DNA of 39,742 bases from an uncultured Ruminococcus sp. (GTDB lineage: Bacteria; Bacillota; Clostridia; Oscillospirales; Acutalibacteraceae), in the NCBI GenBank assembly GCA_905234535.1, contig CAJOII010000041.1, forward strand, positions 1 to 39,742, in the 5' to 3' direction. The notes below the pieces were generated by a model. That model ran no database searches. It saw nothing but the letters and a program-made list of their open reading frames with translations, and had not been told where the DNA came from. Both the position numbers and the translations under genes were made by a program. Every line of letters begins with the position of its first letter. Position 1 is the stretch's first letter. Below are positions 23,645-30,982 of the stretch, one piece after another.

Positions 23645-24391
23645 CTACCCCTTGAGCGTTTTATAGATCGAGAGCGTCAGGAAATCTTTGGAGGTGATAT
23701 TCGAGATATAGCGCTCCGTAAGGCTTGAGAGCATCTCCATGAGCTCGTCCTTGAGCTCGAAGGAGAAGAGCCTCTCACTGTCGGCATAGACCGTGTGCCT
23801 GAGCGCCGTGACCGCCGCGATGGGGAGCAGCGCGCCCGAAAGCGAGCGCTCTCTCATACAGTCTTCACAGTACAGCTTGCCGTTCTCGGGGCGGAAGAGC
23901 ATCCGATCCGATTCATACTTGCCGCACTGATCGCACATGACAAGGTCGGGCATATAGCCGCACATCGAGATCAGCCGCATCTCAAAGCAGATCTTGATCA
24001 GCGTGGGCGGCTTCTTACGGTTTGAGAGCAGGTAGAGGCTGTTGAGCAGCAGCCTGAGCTCCTCTTCTGCCTTCTGTTCCTTCGGGCAGAGGGTCAGGCA
24101 CAGCTCGCAGAAATACTGCGCGAGCGCCATCGAAGCGGGATCGGACCTGAGCCCCTTGAACTGTTCGACCGCCTCCGCCTCGTCGACAGAATAGGAGTCT
24201 TTTCCTTCATAGACCGAGAGCTTAGAATAGCACAAAAGCCCCGTGCTCGCGCACTTAGGGCTCTTTAGATTTTGCGCGCGTCTGACGAACGCGCGGATCA
24301 CGCCGTGAGAGTCGGACAAAATCCAGACCAGACGATCCTGCTCACCGATATTCTGTTGTCTGAGAATGATCCCCTTCGTCTGAAATTTCAT
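23645..24391 (-). CDS. recO: DNA repair protein RecO
   Basis: 248 residues. N-terminal OB fold beginning KFQTKGIILRQQNIGEQDRL, a helical middle, and a zinc finger with CDQC and CEDC about 20 residues apart (around residues 153-177). RecO works with RecR and RecF to load RecA on SSB-coated single strands. The start ATG 24391 lies inside the yqzL-like gene, overlapping it by 50 bases, so the two are co-transcribed and probably coupled. Confidence 0.94.
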   Translation of the reverse strand: MKFQTKGIILRQQNIGEQDRLVWILSDSHGVIRAFVRRAQNLKSPKCASTGLLCYSKLSVYEGKDSYSVDEAEAVEQFKGLRSDPASMALAQYFCELCLTLCPKEQKAEEELRLLLNSLYLLSNRKKPPTLIKICFEMRLISMCGYMPDLVMCDQCGKYESDRMLFRPENGKLYCEDCMRERSLSGALLPIAAVTALRHTVYADSERLFSFELKDELMEMLSSLTERYISNITSKDFLTLSIYKTLKG

Positions 24392-24518
24392 CTTCTGTGC
24401 CGTTATCCTTTTCGAAGTCAGCAGCGTGCTTCGCCTTTTGGATCGACTTGTACTGCAGATAGTCGAGCACCGATCCCGTCGCGAAAAAAGAGTTCCACGC
24501 GTCTGTTTCGTTCGTCAT
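24342..24518 (-). CDS. YqzL-like small protein
   Basis: 58 residues. The first 30, TNETDAWNSFFATGSVLDYL, match the W-x2-F-x2-TG-x3-DYL-x-YK pattern of YqzL, the tiny protein encoded between era and recO in Bacillus; the acidic C-terminus is extra. ATG 24518 is chosen over ATG 24527, because GGGGG then lies nine bases upstream. The 3' end overlaps recO by 50 bases. Function unknown. Confidence 0.7.
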   Translation of the reverse strand: MTNETDAWNSFFATGSVLDYLQYKSIQKAKHAADFEKDNGTEDEISDEGDHSQTTEYR

Positions 24519-24523
24519 TTTAC

Positions 24524-24649
24524 TCATCCCCCGTGATGTTTCTCTGTGTTCCTATTATACCTCACGGGAGAGTTGATATAGCGGGAAATATGTAGATGGA
24601 AAAATTTGTGCGGGTCAAAATAATCGTCGTAGAAAAGGAGACTGACCAT
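24524..24649 (-). CDS. Possible 41-residue ORF between era and the yqzL-like gene
   Basis: ATG 24649 follows GAGG by eight bases and opens a frame (MVSLLFYDDYFDPHKFFHLH...) that ends at TGA 24524, six bases before the yqzL-like start. It is rich in aromatic residues and has no recognised relatives. Good spacing to both neighbours is the only support; a TATAAT-like sequence lies inside it (24559-24554), which could instead mean this is a promoter region. Confidence 0.25.
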   Translation of the reverse strand: MVSLLFYDDYFDPHKFFHLHISRYINSPVRYNRNTEKHHGG

Positions 24650-24669
24650 ACTGCGAGCCTCGGACGCTT

Positions 24670-25587
24670 CTAATCAAAATTCTTCGGATCGTATCCGAAG
24701 TTATTGAGGAGCGCTCGGCGGTTGCGCCAGTCCTCCTTGACCTTGACCCATGTCTTCAGATTCACTTTGCAGTCGAAGAAGCTCTCCATATCCTGTCTTG
24801 CGTAGGTGGAGATCTTCTTGAGCATCGAGCCGCCCTTGCCGATGATGATGCCCTTGTGGGTGCTCTTCTCGCAGTAGATGACCGCGTCGATATCGAGGAT
24901 GTTCATGCCGTCTCGCTGTTTCATCTTCTCGATCACCACAGCGGTGCCGTGGGGGATCTCTTTGTCACAGAGCCTTAAGATCTTCTCTCTGATCATCTCG
25001 GACGCGAGCACCTTCTCGGGCTGATCGGTCAGCTCGTCGTCGGAGAAGAAGTGACCTCCGCCGACGGTGAACTTCTTGAGCTCTCCTATCAGCGCGTCGA
25101 TCCCTTCGCCGGTCTGAGCGGAGATCGGCACCACCGCGTCAAAGTCGAAGAGGGAAGAGTACTCGAGGATGATCGAGAGGAGATCTTCTTTTTTATTTTT
25201 CAAGGCGTCGATCTTGTTGATCGCGAGCACAGCGGGCATCGATGCGCGCTTGAACTTCTCGATCACGGAGAGCTCGCCTTTGGCGGGCTTTCCCATCGTC
25301 GCGTCGACCACCAGCACCGCCGCGTCGCCTCCGCCCAGGGATTCGTTGATGGATCTCACCATGAACTGACCGAGCTCGGTCTTCGGGCGGTGCAGACCGG
25401 GGGTGTCGACGAAGACAAGCTGATCGTCTCCCTCAGTATAGATGCCCATGATCCTCGTGCGGGTGGTCTGGGGCTTTGAGGAGACGATCGCGATCTTCTG
25501 TCCCAAGATGCGGTTTAAGAGTGATGATTTGCCGACATTCGGGATGCCGACGATGGTGATGAACGCCGAGCGTTGTTCTTGCTTCAT
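24670..25587 (-). CDS. era: GTPase Era
   Basis: 305 residues. G1 GIPNVGKSS (14-22), G2 region TTRTRIMGI, G3 DTPGLHRPK (61-69), G4 NKID near 123, G5 SAQTGEG near 156, and the C-terminal KH domain with IIGKGGSMLKKI near 250. Era binds the 3' end of 16S rRNA and checks 30S assembly. ATG 25587 follows the dgkA stop by one base, and AAAGGA at the end of dgkA serves as its ribosome site. Confidence 0.97.
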   Translation of the reverse strand: MKQEQRSAFITIVGIPNVGKSSLLNRILGQKIAIVSSKPQTTRTRIMGIYTEGDDQLVFVDTPGLHRPKTELGQFMVRSINESLGGGDAAVLVVDATMGKPAKGELSVIEKFKRASMPAVLAINKIDALKNKKEDLLSIILEYSSLFDFDAVVPISAQTGEGIDALIGELKKFTVGGGHFFSDDELTDQPEKVLASEMIREKILRLCDKEIPHGTAVVIEKMKQRDGMNILDIDAVIYCEKSTHKGIIIGKGGSMLKKISTYARQDMESFFDCKVNLKTWVKVKEDWRNRRALLNNFGYDPKNFD

Positions 25588-25588
25588 A

Positions 25589-26050
25589 TTACTTTTCCTT
25601 TGATTTACACAAGGCGATGAACAGCACCGACAGGATGATCGATGCGATCAGCGCAATGAGATTTACGATATGCGTGATGTAGAAGTTAAAGATCGAGGAG
25701 ATGATCTCGAAGTCGAGGAAGAACACCACCGCGACCGCGACCGCCGCGATCGCCGCGATCAGCACCGCTCCGGCGGCGACATCCTTCGCTATCCGGATGA
25801 TGTCGTCGTAGCTCGTCTGCACCTTGTTGCACAGGCGCTCGATCGAGGTGTTGATGACCTCAACAGAGAGCACCAGCGCGATCAGCACCGCGAGCACGCC
25901 CCACTGAGCCGCGGTAAAGTGATAGAAGCGTATGCCGAAGTAGATGACATACGCCGCCGCGACCATGTGAAAGCGAAAGTGCCCCTCATGGGTGATGGTA
26001 TATCCGATTCCTTTGAATGCGTAAGAAAATGATTTCAGTTGATGTAACAT
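25589..26050 (-). CDS. dgkA: Undecaprenol/diacylglycerol kinase DgkA
   Basis: 153 residues, membrane protein with three or four hydrophobic segments. The signature SVEVINTSIERLCNKV (near residues 62-77) carries the conserved Glu and Asn of the prokaryotic DAGK family, preceded by an amphipathic start YAFKGIGYTITHEGHFRFH. In Gram-positive bacteria this enzyme mainly phosphorylates undecaprenol, recycling the wall lipid carrier. The C-terminal 40 residues form an extra hydrophobic segment longer than in the shortest homologues. Placed between ybeY and era as in Bacillus (cdd is absent). Confidence 0.93.
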   Translation of the reverse strand: MLHQLKSFSYAFKGIGYTITHEGHFRFHMVAAAYVIYFGIRFYHFTAAQWGVLAVLIALVLSVEVINTSIERLCNKVQTSYDDIIRIAKDVAAGAVLIAAIAAVAVAVVFFLDFEIISSIFNFYITHIVNLIALIASIILSVLFIALCKSKEK

Positions 26051-26055
26051 AAATA

Positions 26056-26130
26056 CAGTTTTCGGTTGTCAGTTGTCGGTTGTCGGTTAAATCTCCCAAT
26101 TCCTAATGTCTAATATCTAATTCCTCATTC
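26056..26130 (+). repeat. Two back-to-back heptad arrays inside the ybeY-dgkA gap
   Basis: CAGTTTT, CGGTTGT, CAGTTGT, CGGTTGT, CGGTTAA (26056-26090) are followed, after ATCTC, by CCAATTC, CTAATGT, CTAATAT, CTAATTC, CTCATTC (26096-26130). The second array contains the ybeY stop codon (26127-26125). The two arrays have different unit sequences but the same period. No strong hairpin lies between them. The cluster fills the whole gap of an otherwise tight operon. Confidence 0.85.
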
Positions 26131-26628
26131 ATCTACCGTATACGCCAAGGTGATCTCGAGGCCGAGCTGCTTCATCACAGCTTCTTCCTTCTCTCTCATC
26201 CTGACCTTTTCGAGCGGCTCCATGTGATCGTAGCCGAGCAGGTGCAGGACCGAGTGGACGGTCAGATATCCGACCTCGCGCTCTAAGGAGTGACCGTAGA
26301 GATCCGCCTGCTCCGTTGCCTTTTCAAGCGAGATGACGACATCGCCGAGGATCTTTGCGCCGGTGTCGAGGTTCGTGTCATACACGCCGTTCTCGCCCAT
26401 CGGGAACGAGAGCACATCGGTCGCAGTGTCCTTATCGCGGTACTGGGCGTTGAGCTTTTTGATCTCATCGTTATCGACGAAGGTGACGGAAATCTCCGCG
26501 TCTGCGTCGAACTCCTCCATCCTCAGCACAGCGGTGCAGGCGCGGCGAATGAGCATCCTCATGCCGGTGGGGATACGGATCTTGTTCTGTGAATTGGTAA
26601 TCACAACTCTGACTTTATCGTTTTTCAT
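26125..26628 (-). CDS. ybeY: Endoribonuclease YbeY
   Basis: 167 residues. Seen: VTFVDNDEIKKLNAQYRDKD, TDVLSFPMG, LGDVVIS, and the zinc motif HSVLHLLGYDH near residue 130 with the three histidines. YbeY is a metal-dependent RNase needed for 16S rRNA 3' maturation and 70S quality control. ATG 26628 is chosen because the protein then begins KNDKVRVVITN; it overlaps the end of phoH by 14 bases. Unusually, a heptad repeat runs into its stop codon. Confidence 0.95.
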   Translation of the reverse strand: MKNDKVRVVITNSQNKIRIPTGMRMLIRRACTAVLRMEEFDADAEISVTFVDNDEIKKLNAQYRDKDTATDVLSFPMGENGVYDTNLDTGAKILGDVVISLEKATEQADLYGHSLEREVGYLTVHSVLHLLGYDHMEPLEKVRMREKEEAVMKQLGLEITLAYTVDE

Positions 26629-27586
26629 TTCTTCTCTTACTCTCCTCATTCTTCTCATAGGCTCTGATAATATCCTGCACGAGCTTGTGACGCACAACAT
26701 CTTTTTCAGAGAAGGTCAGGGTGGATATTCCTTTGATATTCTTGAGTATTTTCACGGCTTCTTTAAGCCCGGACTTCGCGCCCGAGGGCAGGTCGATCTG
26801 GGTGATGTCGCCGGTGATGACCATCTTGGAGTTCGCGCCGAGTCTGGTCAGAAACATCTTCATCTGCTCAGAGGTGGTGTTCTGGGCTTCGTCGAGGATG
26901 ATGAAGCTCTCCTCTAATGTTCTGCCGCGCATATACGCCAAAGGCGCTACCTCGATATTCCCGCGCTCTAAATACTTCTGGAAGGTTTCCGCGCCGAGCA
27001 TATCGAACAAAGCGTCATACAGCGGTCTGAGATACGGGTCTACCTTGCTTTGCAGATCGCCGGGCAAGAACCCAAGCTTTTCTCCCGCTTCGACGGCGGG
27101 GCGGGTGAGGATGATGCGGTTGACCTCCTTCGCTCTGAAGGCGGTGACCGCCATCGCGACCGCGAGATAGGTCTTGCCGGTGCCGGCAGGGCCCACGGCG
27201 ATGGTGATGGTGTTATTCTCGATCGAGGTGCAGTACTTCTTCTGACCGATGGTCTTGGGCTTGATGGGCTTGCCCTTCGATGTCACACAGACACAGTCGG
27301 ACGAGAGCGACTCGATCCTCTCCTGAGAGCCCTCCTTGACAAGCGAGATACAGTAGCGGATATTCTGCTCCGAGAGCTGTTCTCCGCGGTTGATCAGATT
27401 GAGCAAGCTCTCGATCACCTGAGACGCGCGCATCACATCCTCGGGCTCGCCCGAGACCTTCAGCTCGCTGTCTCTCGCTCTGACCTTGACCGAGAACTCC
27501 TGCTCGATGATCTTGATATTTTCATCGAAGCTGCCGAACAGAGCCACCGCGTGCTCCATGCGGTCGATGTTAATAACCTGTTCCAT
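26615..27586 (-). CDS. phoH: PhoH family ATPase
   Basis: 323 residues. An N-terminal KH-like part (1-100), then Walker A GPAGTGKTY near 131-139, Walker B FIILDEAQNT near 229-238 and the TGDITQIDLP motif near 258. PhoH is an RNA-linked P-loop ATPase usually encoded beside ybeY, thought to act in RNA processing. ATG 27586 has no Shine-Dalgarno directly upstream; a strong AAGGAAGG lies 43 bases away on the far side of a GC hairpin (see leader). First gene of the phoH-ybeY-dgkA-era block. Confidence 0.95.
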   Translation of the reverse strand: MEQVINIDRMEHAVALFGSFDENIKIIEQEFSVKVRARDSELKVSGEPEDVMRASQVIESLLNLINRGEQLSEQNIRYCISLVKEGSQERIESLSSDCVCVTSKGKPIKPKTIGQKKYCTSIENNTITIAVGPAGTGKTYLAVAMAVTAFRAKEVNRIILTRPAVEAGEKLGFLPGDLQSKVDPYLRPLYDALFDMLGAETFQKYLERGNIEVAPLAYMRGRTLEESFIILDEAQNTTSEQMKMFLTRLGANSKMVITGDITQIDLPSGAKSGLKEAVKILKNIKGISTLTFSEKDVVRHKLVQDIIRAYEKNEESKRRNEKR

Positions 27587-27637
27587 ATTCGTATGCGCCG
27601 ATTACCGTGCGGCCGCAGGACCGGCGCGACCTTCCTT
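27587..27637 (-). promoter_or_regulatory. phoH leader hairpin between ribosome site and start
   Basis: Minus strand: AAGGAAGG (27637-27630), TC, then GCGCCG (27627-27622) pairing with CGGCGC (27600-27595) around an inner palindrome GCGGCCGC, then ATACGAAT and the ATG. If the hairpin forms, the ribosome site and start codon are separated by about 10 unpaired bases, the normal distance. Confidence 0.5.
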
Positions 27638-27660
27638 TTCTATATATCTATACATCATAT

Positions 27661-27689
27661 AATATAGCACAAAAATCGGATAAAATCAA
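27661..27689 (-). promoter_or_regulatory. Sigma-A promoter of phoH
   Basis: Minus strand TTGATT (27689-27684), 17 bases, TATATT (27666-27661). Divergent from the ylxM promoter about 50 bp away. Confidence 0.78.
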
Positions 27690-27739
27690 TGTTTCTTACC
27701 ATTTAATTTGATGAAATCGGGCGAGAACGCAGAGAAAGG

Positions 27740-27768
27740 TTGACAAACGCATCCGCTCCTGCTATAAT
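27740..27768 (+). promoter_or_regulatory. Sigma-A promoter of ylxM-ffh
   Basis: TTGACA (27740-27745), 17 bases, TATAAT (27763-27768): perfect consensus. The ylxM start is 43 bases downstream. Confidence 0.93.
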
Positions 27769-27811
27769 AGCACAGGTGTAAAGAATTTTGCTTTACAGAG
27801 GAGGCGTGTCT

Positions 27812-28171
27812 GTGAACGCCAAATGGGAGCTGTCACTGCTCTATGATTTTTACGGCGGACTCTTGAACCGCTCTCAGCAGCGGGTGGTTGAGCTCACTGT
27901 CAACGATGATCTCTCACTCTCTGAGTGCGCGGAGCTCTTAGGCATCAGCCGCCAGGGGGTCAAGGACGCCTTGGACAGGGCGAAGAAGAAGCTCTGCTCC
28001 TATGAAGAGAAGCTCTCACTTCTCTCAAAATACAGAGAGGAGCAGCGCGCTCTCGAAGAGATCGCCGCATCCGCTGAGCACATCCGAGCGCTGTCATCCG
28101 ATGATGATATCCGTGAACTCTCACAGAAGATCCAAACACTCGCCCTGAGTATCTACGACAAGGAGGACTGA
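27812..28171 (+). CDS. ylxM: YlxM/P13 family helix-turn-helix protein (SRP-associated)
   Basis: 119 residues. Seen: LLYDFYGGLLNRSQQRVVEL and DDLSLSECAELLGISRQGVKDALDRA, the sigma-region-4-like helix-turn-helix of the UPF0122 family, followed by a charged coiled-coil tail. In streptococci YlxM binds Ffh and modulates SRP activity. The start is GTG 27812 with GGAGG eight bases before it; the ATG-less longer frame upstream lacks a ribosome site. ffh starts two bases after its stop. Confidence 0.92.
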   Translation: MNAKWELSLLYDFYGGLLNRSQQRVVELTVNDDLSLSECAELLGISRQGVKDALDRAKKKLCSYEEKLSLLSKYREEQRALEEIAASAEHIRALSSDDDIRELSQKIQTLALSIYDKED

Positions 28172-28173
28172 AT

Positions 28174-29535
28174 ATGGCTTTTGAAGGATTATCGCAAAAG
28201 CTCTCGAACGCTTTCAAAAAACTGAAGAATAAAGGAAAGCTCTCTGAGTCGGATGTCAGGGAGGCGATGCGTGAGGTGCGTCTCGCCCTTTTAGAGGCGG
28301 ATGTCAACTTCAAGGTCGCCAAAGAATTTACGAACAAAGTCACCGAGCGCGCCATCGGCTCCGATGTGATGGAGAGCCTGACCCCCGCGCAGATGGTCAT
28401 CAAGATCGTCAACGAGGAGCTCACCGCGCTGATGGGCTCCGAGAACGAGCGCATTAAGTTCTCCTCCAAACCGCCCACCGTGATCATGCTCTGCGGTCTG
28501 CAGGGCGCCGGTAAGACGACCCATGCGGCGAAGCTCGGCAGACTGTTGAAGAAGCAGGATCACCGTCCGCTGCTTGTCGCGTGCGACATCTACCGTCCCG
28601 CGGCGATCGAACAGCTCAAGGTGGTCGGCGAGAAAGCTCAGGTGCCCGTATTCGAGATGGGTACCGAGAACCCGGTCAAGATTGCGAAGGAAGCGATCAG
28701 ATACGCGAAAGACCACGGCAACGATATCGTGATCCTCGATACCGCCGGCCGTCTGCATATCGATGAACAGCTCATGCAGGAGTTAAAGGACATCAAGGCT
28801 GAGGTCTCGCCCGACGAGATCCTCCTGACCATCGACTCGATGACCGGCCAGGACGCCGTCAATGTCGCGAAGACCTTCAACGAGCTCTTGGACATCACCG
28901 GCGTGATCCTGACGAAATTAGACGGCGACACCCGCGGCGGCGCCGCGCTCTCCGTCAAGGCGGTCACCGGCAGACCGATCAAGTTCTCCGGCACCGGCGA
29001 GAAGCTCGACGATATCGAGGTGTTTCACCCCGACCGTATGGCGTCGAGGATCTTAGGCATGGGCGATGTGCTCACCCTGATCGAAGAGGCTGAGGCGAAG
29101 CTCGACCAGAAGAAGGCGGAGGAGCTCGCCGAGCGCATGATGAAGAACAAGATGGACTTCAACGATATGCTCGACCAGTTCGACCAGATCAAGGGTATGG
29201 GCCCGATCAAGGGGATCCTCAGTAAGCTCCCCGGTATCGGCAACAAGCTCGACGATGTCGATATCGAAGAGCGCGCCTTAGACTGGAACAAGGCAATCAT
29301 CCTCTCGATGACAGAAGAAGAGCGCAGAAAGCCGGGGCTTCTGAACCCATCCCGCAAGCGCCGCATAGCAGCGGGCTCGGGCAGACCGGTCGAAGAGGTC
29401 AACCGCCTGATCAAGCAGCTCGAACAGACCCAGAAGATGATGCGCACCCTGAACTCCAACTCCAAAAAGGGCAAGCAGATGCGCCGCATGATGAACGGCG
29501 GCGGGATGCCCGGCGGAGGGTTCCCGGGATTTTAA
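28174..29535 (+). CDS. ffh: Signal recognition particle protein Ffh
   Basis: 453 residues. N domain, then the G domain with GLQGAGKTTHAAKLG near residues 107-121, DTAGRLH near 190, TKLDGD near 248, and the M domain (from about 325) with GMGPIKGILSKLPGIG and RIAAGSGRPVEEVNRLIKQ, which binds SRP RNA and signal peptides; the tail is Met/Gly-rich (MRRMMNGGGMPGGGFPGF). It targets membrane proteins to the translocon with FtsY. Transcribed with ylxM. Confidence 0.97.
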   Translation: MAFEGLSQKLSNAFKKLKNKGKLSESDVREAMREVRLALLEADVNFKVAKEFTNKVTERAIGSDVMESLTPAQMVIKIVNEELTALMGSENERIKFSSKPPTVIMLCGLQGAGKTTHAAKLGRLLKKQDHRPLLVACDIYRPAAIEQLKVVGEKAQVPVFEMGTENPVKIAKEAIRYAKDHGNDIVILDTAGRLHIDEQLMQELKDIKAEVSPDEILLTIDSMTGQDAVNVAKTFNELLDITGVILTKLDGDTRGGAALSVKAVTGRPIKFSGTGEKLDDIEVFHPDRMASRILGMGDVLTLIEEAEAKLDQKKAEELAERMMKNKMDFNDMLDQFDQIKGMGPIKGILSKLPGIGNKLDDVDIEERALDWNKAIILSMTEEERRKPGLLNPSRKRRIAAGSGRPVEEVNRLIKQLEQTQKMMRTLNSNSKKGKQMRRMMNGGGMPGGGFPGF

Positions 29536-29540
29536 GTTAA

Positions 29541-29691
29541 TGAAGAATGAATACTGAAGAATGAAGAATTAAGGGAGAATATCCTCTCCGTCACCTGACG
29601 GTGACACCTCCCCTAAGCTGTAAGGGAGGCTTTTCGGCAAGTCGTGGGCGCCTTGCCCTACAGCTTACAGCCGACAGCTGTCAACTGATGT
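29541..29691 (+). repeat. Composite repeat: heptads, three hairpins, heptads
   Basis: Left array TGAAGAA, TGAATAC, TGAAGAA, TGAAGAA, TTAAGGG (29541-29575). Then hairpins GTCACC-TGAC-GGTGAC (29590-29605), CCTCCC...GGGAGG (29607-29629) and GGCAAG...CTTGCC (29636-29657). Right array CCTACAG, CTTACAG, CCGACAG, CTGTCAA, CTGATGT (29657-29691, sharing a base with the last stem). It occupies the gap between ffh and rpsP. No typical terminator for ffh is seen. Confidence 0.82.
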
Positions 29692-29758
29692 AACTCGTTT
29701 ATTAACCAATCAAACATTGGTAGATAATATATCAAAAATAAAACAGGAGGTAAAGACC

Positions 29759-29998
29759 ATGGTAAAAATCAGACTCAGAAGAATGGGCGCTAAGAAGAAC
29801 CCCTTCTATCGTATCGTGGTAGCGGATTCCCGCTATCCCAGAGACGGACGCTTCATTGAAGAGCTCGGCACCTACAACCCCACCACAGAGCCCTCAGAGG
29901 TCAAGGTTGACGCTGACAAGGTCAAAGAGTGGATTGCAAAAGGCGCTCAGCCGACCGATACAGTAAAGTCACTTTTAAAGAACACAGGCATTATCTAA
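29759..29998 (+). CDS. rpsP: 30S ribosomal protein S16
   Basis: 79 residues, full length: [20 protein letters not shown] at the start and [17 protein letters not shown] in the middle, as in all bS16. ATG 29759 has AGGAGG eight bases upstream. Begins the rpsP-khpA-rimM-trmD group. Confidence 0.98.
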   Translation: MVKIRLRRMGAKKNPFYRIVVADSRYPRDGRFIEELGTYNPTTEPSEVKVDADKVKEWIAKGAQPTDTVKSLLKNTGII

Positions 29999-30055
29999 GT
30001 CTGAATCGACAGGCAAATATTATTTTTTGATTCAGCAAACGCGAAAGGATCCATT

Positions 30056-30289
30056 ATGAAAGAATTACTGTTAACAATCGCAAAAGGTTTGGTTGAAGAG
30101 CCCGACGCAGTAGAGGTTACTGCCGACGAGCCTAACGAAGAAGGCACTATCGTTTACCACATCCATGTCGCTGAGGGCGATATGGGCCGCATCATTGGAA
30201 AGCAGGGCAGAATTGCCAAGGCGATCCGTACTGTGGCGCGTTCCGCGGCGATCCGCAAAAACGAGAAGGTAATGGTAGAGATCGATTAA
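30056..30289 (+). CDS. khpA: KH-domain RNA-binding protein KhpA
   Basis: 77 residues, one KH type II domain with the GxxG loop in RIIGKQGRIAKAIRT near residues 44-58. In Firmicutes KhpA pairs with KhpB/Jag and binds many RNAs, affecting cell-wall growth. AAAGGA lies eight bases before ATG 30056. It follows rpsP and is followed by a terminator. Confidence 0.95.
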   Translation: MKELLLTIAKGLVEEPDAVEVTADEPNEEGTIVYHIHVAEGDMGRIIGKQGRIAKAIRTVARSAAIRKNEKVMVEID

Positions 30290-30306
30290 CGAATGAAGCT
30301 CTAAAG

Positions 30307-30329
30307 GGCGCCCCATCGGGCGCCTTTTT
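30307..30329 (+). terminator. Rho-independent terminator after khpA
   Basis: GGCGCCC (30307-30313), CATC, GGGCGCC (30318-30324), five T. It closes the rpsP-khpA unit. Confidence 0.92.
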
Positions 30330-30333
30330 GTAT

Positions 30334-30361
30334 AAAAAAGAACCCATGTAAAAGGGTTCTT
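30334..30361 (-). terminator. Rho-independent terminator of the channel gene
   Basis: AAGAACCC (30338-30345) pairs with GGGTTCTT (30354-30361); on the minus strand it is followed by a T run to 30334. It lies back to back with the khpA terminator. Confidence 0.85.
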
Positions 30362-30367
30362 CTGTGA

Positions 30368-30790
30368 TCATCGTTTTTTGTTGAACTGTTTGACGCGGTC
30401 GCTCAGGGCTTCTAACTCTTCCTTTGAGAGATTCGGCAGATCCTCTAACTTCTCCAAGAAGGTCGAGACGGTCTCGTTCTCTCTTATCTTGAGGTATTCG
30501 GTATAATACGCGACGACCACGCCCGGCACCATCGCGACGGTGAGGATCCCGATCAGCGTGACCACGATGGTGATGATCCTGCCGATCACGGTGACCGGCG
30601 CGATATCGCCGAAGCCGACGGTGGTAGAGGCGACGAAGAGAAAGTAAAATCCCTCGAACGGGCCGTCTACACCGGGCTCGATCAGCCACACGGCGACCCC
30701 GCCGATCAGCAGCACGCAGAGATAGGCGATGAAGATCCTGATCGCTCCGGTGCGCTTTAAGAGATTGAAGATTCGCTTTATCGGCCGCAT
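30368..30790 (-). CDS. Two-TM potassium channel family protein
   Basis: 140 residues: a short basic start, TM1 (about 20-38), the pore loop with selectivity filter TTVGFGD near residues 61-67, TM2 (about 77-100), and a 40-residue acidic/basic helical tail without an RCK domain. TVGFGD is the canonical K+ filter (GFG variant). The start ATG 30790 has GGAGG five bases upstream; the frame from 30823 lacks one. It is encoded antisense between khpA and rimM with its own promoter and terminator, an insertion in a normally continuous operon. Confidence 0.9.
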   Translation of the reverse strand: MRPIKRIFNLLKRTGAIRIFIAYLCVLLIGGVAVWLIEPGVDGPFEGFYFLFVASTTVGFGDIAPVTVIGRIITIVVTLIGILTVAMVPGVVVAYYTEYLKIRENETVSTFLEKLEDLPNLSKEELEALSDRVKQFNKKR

Positions 30791-30842
30791 AATTCCTCCG
30801 TTCGCTGTCGAAGCTGACAGCATTCATATATTTATTGATCAT

Positions 30843-30871
30843 ATTATATCGGGAAAGAATATACTTTGCAA
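30843..30871 (-). promoter_or_regulatory. Sigma-A promoter of the channel gene
   Basis: Minus strand TTGCAA (30871-30866), 17 bases, TATAAT (30848-30843). Confidence 0.85.
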
Positions 30872-30921
30872 GAAAGAACAGCGAATTTTCGGTTTCTTTT
30901 GAATGAATTCTCGCTTTTCGG

Positions 30922-30950
30922 TTGAAAAATTCCGACAGGCTCGGTATAAT
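30922..30950 (+). promoter_or_regulatory. Sigma-A promoter of rimM-trmD
   Basis: TTGAAA (30922-30927), 17 bases, TATAAT (30945-30950), 32 bases before the rimM start. It restores transcription after the khpA terminator. Confidence 0.88.
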
Positions 30951-30982
30951 GAGAGAAACTACCTCAAAAGGAAGGTATCCGT

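Noticed and set aside
24530..24568. Operator formed by CCCGTGA / TCACGGG before the yqzL-like gene
   Set aside because: The 7-bp arms are 25 bases apart and only a lone TATAAT without a good -35 supports a promoter; too weak to claim.
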